Shown here in pieces: positions 1-7,768 of a stretch of DNA of 22,549 nt; position 1 is the first letter of the stretch; every line of letters starts with the position of its first letter. Both the position numbers and the translations under genes were made by a program. The notes under the pieces were generated by a model. The model saw only the letters and a program-made list of their open reading frames with translations. It had not been told where the DNA came from and ran no database searches. Source of the stretch: a virus. Location of the stretch: IMG/VR virus record IMGVR_UViG_3300045135_002665, positions 1 to 22,549 of that record. One strand, written 5' to 3'.

Positions 1-1118
1 TGAAAAAACAGAATGATTTAATCGAGCGTTTAGACAAAGCGATGGCTGAGATGATCCAACAAAAAGAGGATGAAGCAGCCAAAAACCAGGAACCCCAATT
101 GTATGGATTACGCAACAAAGATGGTAAAATTGTTGCGGGACAGCTCATTCGAGGCATCCGAGTTGATGGTGGGATAAAGCGGTCAGGTGATAACACAGTA
201 ATGGAAGGCGATTTTGTCTACATACCTGAAGACAGTGTTGAAAGCGTAATTAAATACAACAACGACACCGTTGAGCAAATTACAGTGCAGATGGCCTCAG
301 ACGCCAACTTGGCTCGGGACATTGTGGACCTAAGAGACATCATCGTTCAGAACCCGGCAATTACTAACCGATTTGCTGTCGGAGCGTCACAAGTATCGAC
401 ATTCCTGAAGGAGGGCGTATCGGCGGTTGCTAGTCTGATGGAGGAGGACCAAGAGTACAGCTATGAGCAAGCTGTTGGTCTCCTTGATCGCATAGAAGAT
501 TTGACGCCTCAACGACGAGAGGCAGAGATGCTAAAGCTACGGGTCGCTTATGGTTTAGCCCGTCTACAAGGCTCAAGCGGAATGTCTTTGTCGGATAAAG
601 AATTGAAGGCACAGTTGGACAGCGTTCTGGCGAATGGCGACCCAGCTAAGGCACTTTCATTATTGAACCGTCAGTTGAAGTCATTAGTAGAAAGTTCTGA
701 AACTACTAGAAAAACTCGGGTTAGCGGATTCTTCGATCCAGAGGGTGCCGGGGATGTATTTGGTAACGCAATTTGGAACCAATCTATGGATGATTACATC
801 CGAGGTGAAATTGGTGAAGAGCGTCAGCAGGCATATGACGATGCTCTCGCAGGCAAAACTGATTACCAAAATTTGCCTCCAAAAATAGAGGAGCAGAAAA
901 TTTCTCTAGAGGATTGGGCTAATGGCAGCACTGCGCAAGGAGTGTTCCCATTCCAGACCTACAAAAACAGCCTTCAAAAATACGCTGAGACAGTGAAAGA
1001 CAATCCGAAGGGCGAAAGCGAATTGAATGCGATGTACGAAAGCATCGTAGCGGACATGCAAAAAGCTGGTTTTGTTGTTGATGTTGCAACGCTCAAAAGC
1101 ATGGTGGGGGCAAAATAA
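1..1118 (+). CDS. Unknown phage protein upstream of the ejection protein (5' end at or before window edge)
   Basis: The frame is open from base 3 and stops at 1116-1118. The first in-window ATG is at 42, but it has no ribosome binding site, and the codons before it (reading KKQNDLIERLDKA) look like normal coding sequence. Bases 1-2 are 'tg' in frame, so the true start may be an ATG whose A lies just outside the window. The protein is about 370 residues, acidic and soluble, with no signal peptide or membrane segment. Its N-terminus (IERLDKAMAEMIQQKEDEAAK) looks like a charged amphipathic helix. I do not recognise a family. The stop codon overlaps the start of the 1200-residue gene by one base (TAATG), so the two are translationally coupled and probably both belong to the virion module. 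A structural or internal virion role is inferred from position only. Confidence 0.85.
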   Translation, partial: KKQNDLIERLDKAMAEMIQQKEDEAAKNQEPQLYGLRNKDGKIVAGQLIRGIRVDGGIKRSGDNTVMEGDFVYIPEDSVESVIKYNNDTVEQITVQMASDANLARDIVDLRDIIVQNPAITNRFAVGASQVSTFLKEGVSAVASLMEEDQEYSYEQAVGLLDRIEDLTPQRREAEMLKLRVAYGLARLQGSSGMSLSDKELKAQLDSVLANGDPAKALSLLNRQLKSLVESSETTRKTRVSGFFDPEGAGDVFGNAIWNQSMDDYIRGEIGEERQQAYDDALAGKTDYQNLPPKIEEQKISLEDWANGSTAQGVFPFQTYKNSLQKYAETVKDNPKGESELNAMYESIVADMQKAGFVVDVATLKSMVGAK

Positions 1119-4100
1119 TGGCAGACAACACAGCTACTGATCAGCTATCAGAATTTGAAAAGTTTGTTAACGAAACTAATGCTAAATATGGCAGAACTAT
1201 CATTGACTTAGAGAAGGAAACTAATGTCAATGAAAACGTTGAAGCCTTGCCCGGTGGCAACATTGGCATTGATGTAACGGATGAGATCAAAGCAAGCCAA
1301 CAAGCGGATCAAACTCGGGATTATGAGTACTTTTATGGTGAAGGACCCGAGCGACCTGATCTAACCACATACATGGGTGCAGCCATTGGTGCCGCCGACA
1401 ACTTCATCACTGGTAATGATACTCCAAACCAAGCCCAGCTTGATGTAGCCGCTTTTGACCAAAAACGAGCGGAGTATGAACAGGAAGCTAGAGCAACTTA
1501 TGATGCTTTGGAGGAATATGATCTACCTGAGCTGAAAATGCTTGGTGGTCGCATTGTCGTACCCCCTGGACTGACAGACAATGAAGTAATGGCTGATGGT
1601 AAGGTCAAAGTTAATCGCCGCATGTACACTGACGAAAATGGTGACCTGCAGACGGCCTTCATACTTGTACCTCCGCCTGACAGTTCAGCGTTTGAACGTA
1701 TGATCGATCAGGCGACCCGCAATATCCTTCAGGAAACACTTGGATTGGTCGAGCGGGAACAAGATGGCTCTCTGGATGTTAATATCCTTGAGGAGAGCGA
1801 TTTTGCAGCATCAGTTCCCGATTATGAACAGGACGGTGCGGAAGGCGTATTCACAACAATACTTACATATGGCCTTCCATCAGCGAAAGCGACGAAAGTT
1901 GGAAGCAATATTGGCCGTACTCTTGGTGTTGGCAGGAAGTCAAAGACCGTTCTAGGTGCTTCCGGTGGCGCCCTTGGTGCTTCATTAATTGAAGGTGTTT
2001 TGTCCAGCGAAGGCGATCAGGGCATGGTATTCACCCCTGATTTATTACGTTCTACATTTCCAAACAAATCTGAAGAAAGCCTGAATGATCTAGCAATTGT
2101 TTTAGATGGCTTGGTTTTAAATGGTATTGTGGACAGTTTGCTGGGTTTTGGTGGCCTAGTGATGGGCAAAATTGGCGATAAAACCAAAGGTGCAAGGGGC
2201 CTTGTAGACCCCACATTCGTTAGCAACGAAGCAGAACGGGCAGCAGTGCTTGGTATATTTAAGCAGATTGACCCTGATCTTGTGGATGTTGATAATCGGA
2301 CCTTGGCTGAAGGTTTGCGAAACCTATCGGAGGTTTTGGATGCCAATTCCGAAGTCTTGGTGCAGATCGGACAATCGAGCGCAAAAGTCCCTGTAGACAC
2401 AGTAAATGCTATCCGCAACGGTGCAGAGCAGTACGTCATTGCCACATATCAAAATATGCGCCGGGATATCCCAGACTTTGATGCATTTGTTGAGCAAAAG
2501 ACAAACGACATGGTCCAACGTACCATCAGCCTTGCTCGGGCAAATGAGGGCGCAGAAGTCTTGCGTCAATCACAGTCAGATATGCTTTCAAGCGTTGGTA
2601 AAGTGATTGATCAGGAGGTTGCGAGAGTTAATCCTGATGCGGCTTCATTGTCCGATGCAGCGGATAGTCTGGTGACACAACGCCAGCAGCAAATTGATGC
2701 AGCACAACAAACGCAGGAAGTGCAGGAAGCAACAGCGCAGGGATTTAGAGCGCAGGCTGGACGGGCGGTTTCAGATGATCCGTTCATCCAGAAAATGCTC
2801 AGTGATACCGATGCTTTCAAATTCTTTGATGAAACCAACTACATCAACAGCATTAAAGGTTTGGTCAGCGATGAGTATCTGGAAGCTTACACAGCCGCAT
2901 ACAAGCGGGTTGGTGAAGCTTATGATCGTATCCCTAATGCGCCGATTGATGTGAATGCGTTCAAGAACCAACTTTTTGATGTCTTCAACACAATTGGTTC
3001 AACAAGCCAGGTTACGGATCAAAGCAGATTTGTGATGGGCGAACTAGAGAAGGCCATAGGCAGCAAGGTGAAGCCACAGGGAGATAATCTTCTACTGGCT
3101 GATCCTAGGGGTGAGCTGGCGGGAGAATTAACGCCACAGCAATTCATTGATGCGGTAGGTGACGATCTTGGATTTGCTGATCTCTACAAACTCAAGAAGC
3201 AACTAGGCTCCACTATTGATGGAATGGACCGTAGCCCAGTTCGGCAAAAGCTCATCGAACTTCGAGACCACATCACATCCACAGCCGTCGATGATAATGG
3301 TAACCCAGTCGGTCAGATGGCTTACGTCATTGCAAATGGTGGTGAAGCAGGGGAATTGGCGCAAGCCGCAGATGCTCTGTTCATTCAAACGCAAAATAAG
3401 TTTGCGCAAGGGGTCGGGGTAAAGCAGCTATCAGATTTAGCCGTTGAGCCAGCCTACAAGGGCGCAAACACACCCGTACCTGATGGTGGCCGAACCCGAG
3501 GTATGGTTGCAATGGATAGCCAATCTGTGGGGCAGGTGGTGCCACAAATCATGGCAGATCGCACTGGGGCTGAGTTTGACCAACTCGCTTACGCCCTGAG
3601 CGATAGCTTACGCAGGGATGAAGTGGCCAAGCCGCTTCTAGATTTGTACGAAGCCCAAGCAATCGACAGGTTGTCAAAAGCACTTGCAAACAATGATCAA
3701 CAGACAATCGATCTAATTGATAAAAGCTTTGATAGCTTCATCAGTGAATTAAGGCGCCTAGAAAGCCCGTTAGTTTCTCAGCTTGAGGATACGAAACGCA
3801 GAGTTTCGTCGGTTCAGAATGAATTAGGCAGCAGGGCCTTGGCTGCAGATGAGTTTGCGAAAGAAGCTGCGATGCGCAAAGCAACAGCCGAACAGAATAT
3901 CATATCCAAGTTGATCGACAGTCAGGGCAGGGCAAAATCTAGCCCAGCCATCACACTCCGAAATCTGATCAGTGGAGATAATGCGGGGAATAACGTCAAA
4001 GACCTAGTGGAACAGATTAATACACTGCCACAGAGCGAACGAGAGGCGTCTATGGCTGCATTGCAGGGCACTTTGCTCATGCTAGTGCGGGATGCAGCTT

Positions 4101-4720
4101 ACACTGCTACGCCAGCTGATGTTAAGGGCGCTACAGTGGAGTCATTGGCAGGGATTAACCGACTAACCAATGATCGGGCGTCAGGCATTCTGTCAGCTAC
4201 CGCTCAAGTCTTCCCTGATGATCCATTTATGGAAGAAACATTAAGGCAGGCGCTGGGTGGCTTGAGCGACATGAGCATTGCCAGCCGCATGAAGGTGTCC
4301 AAGGCCGGATCTGATACGGCAGCAAACCTTGGGATCAGAGACAGCGTTTCTACGGGTATTCTGTTTGCCTTTGGATACATGAACCCGACTGCAGCAGCCG
4401 CTAGACGACTTACTGCCGCCCAAATTGAAGCTATGGAGAAGCTAGGCAAGGAGCGGCAGAAGGAAATCATTACGACTGCATTGGCGGCACCAGAGGAGCT
4501 TGCTCGATTGGCGGAAGGCATTGCCAATAAGTTGGATGAAAAGACTTTGACTACATTGAAGCGAGAATTCCTACAGGCAGCAGAGCGGACCATTCGCTAT
4601 GAAGTGAGGGTAGGGCCAGAGACAGAGGAAGACGTTGATCAGCAGACACAGAGCATGCTGGGCAATGCGGTTAATGTTGTAGGAAACGCATTTAATAGTG
4701 TTTTAGATTTTGTAAGGTAA
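1118..4720 (+). CDS. Putative internal virion / DNA ejection protein (1200 aa)
   Basis: This is a very long, mostly hydrophilic and helix-rich protein with no enzyme motif I can see. It has two Gly/Ala-rich hydrophobic patches, at about residues 243-297 (including GASGGALGASLIEGVL) and 324-351 (LVLNGIVDSLLGFGGLVMG), in an otherwise charged Q/A/E-rich sequence. Long coiled-coil-like stretches lie near 500-560 and 880-960. Large proteins with membrane-active patches at the end of a virion operon are typical of podovirus ejection proteins (compare T7 gp15 and gp16), which leave the capsid and form a channel across the host envelope. No lysozyme-like catalytic motif was seen. It starts in a TAATG overlap with the upstream gene and has a G-rich ribosome binding site. 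It is the last gene of its unit, followed by the terminator at 4880-4902. The role is inferred from size, composition and context; a tail protein is the main alternative. Confidence 0.7.
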   Translation: MADNTATDQLSEFEKFVNETNAKYGRTIIDLEKETNVNENVEALPGGNIGIDVTDEIKASQQADQTRDYEYFYGEGPERPDLTTYMGAAIGAADNFITGNDTPNQAQLDVAAFDQKRAEYEQEARATYDALEEYDLPELKMLGGRIVVPPGLTDNEVMADGKVKVNRRMYTDENGDLQTAFILVPPPDSSAFERMIDQATRNILQETLGLVEREQDGSLDVNILEESDFAASVPDYEQDGAEGVFTTILTYGLPSAKATKVGSNIGRTLGVGRKSKTVLGASGGALGASLIEGVLSSEGDQGMVFTPDLLRSTFPNKSEESLNDLAIVLDGLVLNGIVDSLLGFGGLVMGKIGDKTKGARGLVDPTFVSNEAERAAVLGIFKQIDPDLVDVDNRTLAEGLRNLSEVLDANSEVLVQIGQSSAKVPVDTVNAIRNGAEQYVIATYQNMRRDIPDFDAFVEQKTNDMVQRTISLARANEGAEVLRQSQSDMLSSVGKVIDQEVARVNPDAASLSDAADSLVTQRQQQIDAAQQTQEVQEATAQGFRAQAGRAVSDDPFIQKMLSDTDAFKFFDETNYINSIKGLVSDEYLEAYTAAYKRVGEAYDRIPNAPIDVNAFKNQLFDVFNTIGSTSQVTDQSRFVMGELEKAIGSKVKPQGDNLLLADPRGELAGELTPQQFIDAVGDDLGFADLYKLKKQLGSTIDGMDRSPVRQKLIELRDHITSTAVDDNGNPVGQMAYVIANGGEAGELAQAADALFIQTQNKFAQGVGVKQLSDLAVEPAYKGANTPVPDGGRTRGMVAMDSQSVGQVVPQIMADRTGAEFDQLAYALSDSLRRDEVAKPLLDLYEAQAIDRLSKALANNDQQTIDLIDKSFDSFISELRRLESPLVSQLEDTKRRVSSVQNELGSRALAADEFAKEAAMRKATAEQNIISKLIDSQGRAKSSPAITLRNLISGDNAGNNVKDLVEQINTLPQSEREASMAALQGTLLMLVRDAAYTATPADVKGATVESLAGINRLTNDRASGILSATAQVFPDDPFMEETLRQALGGLSDMSIASRMKVSKAGSDTAANLGIRDSVSTGILFAFGYMNPTAAAARRLTAAQIEAMEKLGKERQKEIITTALAAPEELARLAEGIANKLDEKTLTTLKREFLQAAERTIRYEVRVGPETEEDVDQQTQSMLGNAVNVVGNAFNSVLDFVR

Positions 4721-4731
4721 AAAAGAAACAA

Positions 4732-4753
4732 CCCTCGCAGAAAACTACGAGGG
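4732..4753 (-). terminator. Hairpin, possible minus-strand terminator behind integrase 1
   Basis: The stem CCCTCG/CGAGGG (4732-4737 and 4748-4753) has a 10-base loop. Read on the minus strand it is followed by TTGTTTCTTTTTT, a usable U-tract. On the plus strand no T-run follows. It lies 125 bases past the integrase 1 stop codon, so it could end that transcript. Confidence 0.5.
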
Positions 4754-4837
4754 CTGCTGTATCTAGCTCATCCAGAAGCGACCAAACTTCTGAACTCGCC
4801 TTAAAAATGACAGATTCTGTCTAAGAGTTAAAGTTAT

Positions 4838-4857
4838 TTATACACAGGTGTGGATAG
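4838..4857. promoter_or_regulatory. Pair of inverted DnaA-box-like 9-mers
   Basis: TTATACACA (4838-4846, plus) fits the DnaA box consensus TTATNCACA. Two bases later TGTGGATAG (4849-4857) reads CTATCCACA on the minus strand, one mismatch from TTATCCACA. They form an inverted pair in the gap between the two convergent units. This may be a DnaA or other regulator site. Two boxes alone do not prove an origin. Confidence 0.3.
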
Positions 4858-4877
4858 GCAGTGGATTTTTGATCACA

Positions 4878-6179
4878 TTAAGACCCTTCGGGGTCTTTTT
4901 TTGTGGGTTGAAGGTACTGCACTTGTGACATTGCTTCGACGGCTTTATCCCAATCAATCTGCCCAGAGTATACGCCATAAGTCATTGTTTCTATTTGGTG
5001 ACCGATTATTCGAGCAGCAAATGTTTCATTTACGCCAGCATTTTCAAATCGATTTGCCAATGTACCGCGCAAGCTGTGAAACACTTCTCTTTTAGTTCTG
5101 AAGCCAAGATCAGCTTTGAGGCGACTAAACCGATGGCTTATGCCCTTTGTTCGAACTTTATACTTATTGTTTGCCGACTCACCTGAAATTAAAAAACCGT
5201 CTTCGCTCGTTTGAATTAAACGTTCCACAAGCTGCTGAATATCGCTGTGGATAGGGATATCCCTTAGCCCGCTGTAGGTCTTACTGTCGGTTACGGTGAA
5301 GCGATCTGAACCGACTTCTGTTACTTTCATGTGCAGGATTTCACCTAAGCGCATTCCAGTGTACATCCCGATCTTGATGGCATCCTCAAGATTTTGATCA
5401 TTTCGATTTTTTGCCTCATCTAACAATTTAAACAAATCCTCAACTTCGAACGGAACATATGATGTGTTTGTTGAAGCCTGCTTGTTAGCTTTTGTTCTAG
5501 AAATAGAGGGGGCAACACCAGGGACCAAAGTTAGGTTCACCGCCTCGGTGTATCGTTCTGCACAATATGACCAGTAGAGCTTGATGTAGCCGAAGTTTTT
5601 CCGAACAGTGCGGATTGCCCACTCTGCTTTCAACTCGTCAATCCATTTTACCAGTTCTGGTTTCGAGATTGTTTCAAAGAATGGAAACTTTTTGCAGAAG
5701 CGTTTGAGTAAAAATGAGCGGGCGCCATCCGCAACTTGTGGATCATATCCATGCTGGCTCAACCATTCATCGACATACTTATTTGTCGGTGTGTAGCCCT
5801 TACTGACAATTCCATACACTCGAATGTTTTCTTTTTCAGCATCAGACAGCGCATCAAAGTCATCGCCAAATTCCAGTCCGCTGGCTACTGCAGCCAAACC
5901 TTCTTCTCCGGCGCCAAGCTCATTGAACATCTGATGTGCCTGTTGAACCTTGTCGTCGAAAGGAGATGAAGCATGGAGGTTACCAGCTCTTGCCGCTTTA
6001 ATCTGGCGCTTCCATTCAGCAATTAATGGGAGCTTAAGAATTTCAGCTTCACTGAAATCACTGGTGCCTAAAGTCTTTTTGAAGATACTTTTGCCAAAGG
6101 TCTTTTGAAGGTCTTTTGGGATACGCATAGACGCCGAGTAGGTGTTCCATTGTAGCTCAAGATATTGCCCAGACTTCAT
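4878..6179 (-). CDS. int: Tyrosine recombinase / phage integrase 1, DUF6538-like N-terminus
   Basis: This integrase should catalyse site-specific integration and excision between attP and attB. Counting from the in-frame TTG at 6191 (437 aa), the catalytic set is complete: R281 (TGMRLGE), K304 (DSKTYSG), H372-x-x-R375 (HSLRG), H398 (GHQ) and nucleophile Y408 (YGVYS). The N-terminal segment (YLELQWNTYSASMRIPKDL, then LGTSDFSEAE) resembles the DUF6538 domain of alphaproteobacterial phage integrases and probably binds arm-type DNA sites. I chose ATG 6179 (433 aa), because the upstream TTG has no better ribosome binding site. The gene starts 16-28 bases from the first cluster of 13-bp repeats beside a tRNA-Gly-like core, so this is very likely the enzyme that uses that attP. 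The repeats may also let it repress its own gene. No excisionase was recognised nearby. Confidence 0.95.
   Translation of the reverse strand: MKSGQYLELQWNTYSASMRIPKDLQKTFGKSIFKKTLGTSDFSEAEILKLPLIAEWKRQIKAARAGNLHASSPFDDKVQQAHQMFNELGAGEEGLAAVASGLEFGDDFDALSDAEKENIRVYGIVSKGYTPTNKYVDEWLSQHGYDPQVADGARSFLLKRFCKKFPFFETISKPELVKWIDELKAEWAIRTVRKNFGYIKLYWSYCAERYTEAVNLTLVPGVAPSISRTKANKQASTNTSYVPFEVEDLFKLLDEAKNRNDQNLEDAIKIGMYTGMRLGEILHMKVTEVGSDRFTVTDSKTYSGLRDIPIHSDIQQLVERLIQTSEDGFLISGESANNKYKVRTKGISHRFSRLKADLGFRTKREVFHSLRGTLANRFENAGVNETFAARIIGHQIETMTYGVYSGQIDWDKAVEAMSQVQYLQPTKKDPEGS
4880..4902 (+). terminator. Strong intrinsic terminator of the virion gene unit
   Basis: A 7-bp stem AAGACCC/GGGTCTT (4880-4886, 4891-4897) closes on a stable TTCG tetraloop and runs into TTTTTTT (4896-4902). 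It ends plus-strand transcription from the virion genes. The same bases on the other strand encode the last codons of integrase 1 (DPEGS and stop), so terminator and gene end are superimposed. Confidence 0.9.
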
Positions 6180-6194
6180 ACGTTGCCCCAAAAA

Positions 6195-6233
6195 TTTTAC
6201 ACTAGGTTTTTACACTAGGTTTTTACACTAGGT
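6195..6233. repeat. Three tandem 13-bp repeats, left attP arm cluster
   Basis: There are three perfect copies of TTTTACACTAGGT at 6195-6207, 6208-6220 and 6221-6233. The unit is identical, and in the same orientation, in the right cluster at 6360-6398. The cluster lies between the integrase 1 start and the tRNA-like core, where integrase arm-type sites are expected. It contains the half-site TAGTG (minus strand) shared with the TAGTGCACTA operators; that link is speculative. Confidence 0.9.
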
Positions 6234-6359
6234 CAAGGATAAAACTCAGTAATAGTGGGTTTTAATGGGTTTTAGAAATTTTGGGGTAGTGTCCCGCTAC
6301 CCGCTCCAAGGATAAAAAATCACATAAAATCAATGGTTTAAGTAAAATCAGTGTTTCAT

Positions 6360-6398
6360 TTTTACACTAGGTTTTTACACTAGGTTTTTACACTAGGT
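6360..6398. repeat. Three tandem 13-bp repeats, right attP arm cluster
   Basis: Three perfect copies of TTTTACACTAGGT lie at 6360-6372, 6373-6385 and 6386-6398, identical to the left cluster. With the left cluster they give six sites of exactly 13-bp period around the tRNA-like core. They are probably integrase arm-binding sites, with a replication iteron array as an alternative. Confidence 0.9.
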
Positions 6399-6430
6399 GG
6401 TGCGTTTTTATTATAGAGTCAGCTTTAAAT

Positions 6431-6462
6431 AAAAAAGGCCCCTACGATGAGAGGCCTTTTTT
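6431..6462. terminator. Bidirectional intrinsic terminator
   Basis: AAAAAAGGCC (6431-6440) and GGCCTTTTTT (6453-6462) form a 10-bp stem around a 12-base loop, with an A-run on one side and a T-run on the other, so it can work on both strands. It lies just after the 81-residue minus-strand gene and separates it from the attP region. Confidence 0.85.
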
Positions 6463-6479
6463 GTCATTTTTTAACAGGG

Positions 6480-6725
6480 CTAATCAGTATCTGTGTCGTC
6501 CGTATATACGCTCAGACCTACTTCGCCATGCAATGTCCCACTTGCATAATGCCCTTGGGACATATGGAGTTTCCAATCATCATTTGCGCCTGATGGCCGG
6601 ATCTCCAGTGGACAATTGTTTGCTCTAGCATCAATGAGCAGATCAATCAGATCGTCCAGTTGTGAGGGTGAAAACAGATACGAATGCGACTGCTCGTTTC
6701 GTACTATTTTCCTTATTGCATTCAT
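6480..6725 (-). CDS. Small unknown protein (81 aa)
   Basis: ATG 6725 is preceded by GAGG with 5-base spacing. A GTG two codons upstream is possible but lies within that site. The protein has a basic N-terminus (MNAIRKIVRNEQ), a leucine/aspartate-rich helix (SPSQLDDLIDLLIDARANN) and an acidic tail (YTDDTDTD). There is no membrane segment, cysteine motif or clear helix-turn-helix, and I do not recognise a family. It is alone between the attP region and the hairpin-rich gap, with a terminator 18 bases after its stop. Its place near attP makes an excision or regulatory role thinkable, but nothing in the sequence shows it. Confidence 0.7.
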   Translation of the reverse strand: MNAIRKIVRNEQSHSYLFSPSQLDDLIDLLIDARANNCPLEIRPSGANDDWKLHMSQGHYASGTLHGEVGLSVYTDDTDTD

Positions 6726-6734
6726 TATCACCTC

Positions 6735-7104
6735 GCGGCTTCTGGGCAGATGCCTCTACCCGTTTCAGTTGGGTGCGTATTCGATTTTTACTCGCTCGCC
6801 AGCTCCATGCCGTTTGGGAGGTCCTACCGGGTATCTCCCGAAATATCTGAGGTCCACTAAGGGGTGCCTCTCGTTTGGTCTACATCAGTCCCTGGCAGGG
6901 GGTGCTGAATGAATTAGATACAGCGTTTAAAGTTTCTGGGTCCGCCCGCTTATGGGGGTAGGGTGTCCAGCAACTTGCGTTTGATAGTCCGCCGACTGTG
7001 CTGTTGGCCGCCTTATCGGTGGGCCAGACCATAGTTAGTGACAACAACATACCATGGTCTCACAATGGCACAAACCGCGATATGCACTTTTATCGCGGTT
7101 TTTT
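6735..7104 (+). ncRNA. Candidate structured non-coding RNA (gene-free, hairpin-rich region)
   Basis: No convincing protein gene lies here: the plus-strand frames lack ribosome binding sites and protein-like composition. The stretch is GC-richer than its flanks and holds successive hairpins on the plus strand: GGGAG/CTCCC (6816-6839), CCAGCAAC/GCTGTTGG with an inner AGTC/GACT stem (6967-7007), GGCCGCC/GGT(g)GGCC (7006-7025) and AGACCAT/ATGGTCT (7026-7060). It ends in the strong terminator at 7072-7104. The gap lies between a minus-strand gene at 6725 and a minus-strand terminator at 7211. I could not match it to tmRNA, 6S, RNase P, SRP RNA, a tRNA or an intron. The 5' end and promoter are not determined. 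An untranslated leader or degraded host sequence is the alternative. Confidence 0.45.
7072..7104 (+). terminator. Strong intrinsic terminator of the candidate RNA
   Basis: The perfect 11-bp stem AAACCGCGATA/TATCGCGGTTT (7072-7082, 7091-7101) has an 8-base loop and continues into a T-run to 7104. No plus-strand gene ends in front of it, so it implies a plus-strand transcript from the gene-free region. Confidence 0.9.
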
Positions 7105-7210
7105 GCGACAAACTTGGGTTGACTACATGCTTCGGAAATCAAATTCTGATTCGGAAAGCGTTCACTTTATGTTCCAACCTACTGAATTCAAATAAAAATC
7201 GCATTTAAAC

Positions 7211-7238
7211 AAAAATGCCCACCACATGTAGTGGGGGC
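7211..7238 (-). terminator. Terminator of the long SSB-to-nuclease operon
   Basis: On the minus strand a hairpin of 8 bp with one bulged A (7217-7225 with 7231-7238) is followed by ATTTTTGTTT. It lies about 100 bases after the stop of the last minus-strand gene (7340), the right place to end the nine-gene operon. Confidence 0.8.
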
Positions 7239-7339
7239 GAAAAAAAATTTTCAAATATCTGGTATCGAACAACAGCTTAAAGGTCAAAAGTAAAGCGCAA
7301 GTGCATATGTGTAAATTAAGTGATTACACCCGATTCGAA

Positions 7340-7768
7340 TCACTTCACCTGTGCCAATAACGGGACCAAGGTCGTTGCACTAACCGGGATTGAAATACTG
7401 CGCTCATAGGGGTCAACTTTATTGGGTGTTGAAACGACATCTGCCGCTCGCACATTTCTGCTATGAACGTACATCGCATGTGTTTTGGCGCGATTAATTA
7501 TCAGAAACACACAATCTTGTTCTGCAAACTTCATTTTGCGCAGGGGCAGCAAAAGGGTGTCCCATGGGAAATCAGTGGTGGTCCATGAATCTCGTATTTC
7601 AACTTCACAAAGGAACTTACGACCCTGACCCTCAACAATCAGATCCACACCACATTCTTCTGGGTTTTCGCTGCAATCATACCCAAGCTTTTTCCAGAAC
7701 ATAATTCCCAGCGCCTTGGCGGGGCCATCAAACTCCGCCAATCGCTCTGGTTCAAACACCTTAGCCAT
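7340..7768 (-). CDS. Unknown protein, possible PD-(D/E)XK-like fold (142 aa)
   Basis: The start ATG 7768 overlaps the end of the RMF-like gene by 8 bases and has GGAAG at good spacing; a longer frame upstream would run through that gene and is rejected. The N-terminal half has a predicted helix (LAEFDGPAKALGIMFWKKLGY), then GVDLIVEG and KFLCEVEIRD. This recalls the D...ExK core of restriction-like nucleases (D42, E55, E57), but the usual lysine is missing, so activity is doubtful. The C-terminal half is beta-rich (DCVFLIINRAKTHAMYVHSRNV). It is the last gene of the operon, followed by the terminator at 7211-7238. The fold is a guess; the gene itself is well supported. Confidence 0.65.
   Translation of the reverse strand: MAKVFEPERLAEFDGPAKALGIMFWKKLGYDCSENPEECGVDLIVEGQGRKFLCEVEIRDSWTTTDFPWDTLLLPLRKMKFAEQDCVFLIINRAKTHAMYVHSRNVRAADVVSTPNKVDPYERSISIPVSATTLVPLLAQVK

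Larger units (their letters stand above)
6195..6398. other. Candidate attP: tRNA-Gly 3'-end core flanked by arm repeats
   Basis: The 17 bases TCCCGCTACCCGCTCCA (6292-6308) have the form of the last 17 positions (60-76) of a tRNA-Gly: end of the T-loop, T-stem 3' strand CCCGC, acceptor 3' strand TACCCGC, discriminator T, then CCA. The matching acceptor 5' strand would be GCGGGTA, as in many bacterial tRNA-Gly genes. No rest of a tRNA is present, which is what an attP core carried by a phage should look like. The core lies almost midway between two clusters of three 13-bp repeats (centres about 86 and 79 bp away), with integrase 1 next to it. A-rich sequence follows the core. The base calls are direct; the attP function is inference. 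Confidence 0.75.

Noticed and set aside
6285-6302. GGGTAG/CTACCC hairpin as a terminator
   Set aside because: No T-run follows on either strand, and the bases are better explained by the tRNA-Gly-like attP core.
6195-6398. Short CRISPR array
   Set aside because: Repeats are 13 bp and directly abutting with no spacers. The 126-bp interval between the clusters contains a tRNA-like core, and no cas genes are near; the Cas4-like nuclease belongs to a phage recombination context.
6616-7195. Plus-strand open frames of 60-100 codons in the gap
   Set aside because: They lack ribosome binding sites, overlap hairpins and a strong terminator, and read as Arg/Ser/Cys-rich non-protein-like sequence.
7328-7345. 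GATTCGAATC, resembling a tRNA T-loop
   Set aside because: No acceptor, D or anticodon arm can be built around it on either strand.
7369-7384. GTTGCACTAAC near the end of the 142-residue gene as an operator
   Set aside because: It is imperfect, inside a gene end, and no transcription unit starts after it on the minus strand.
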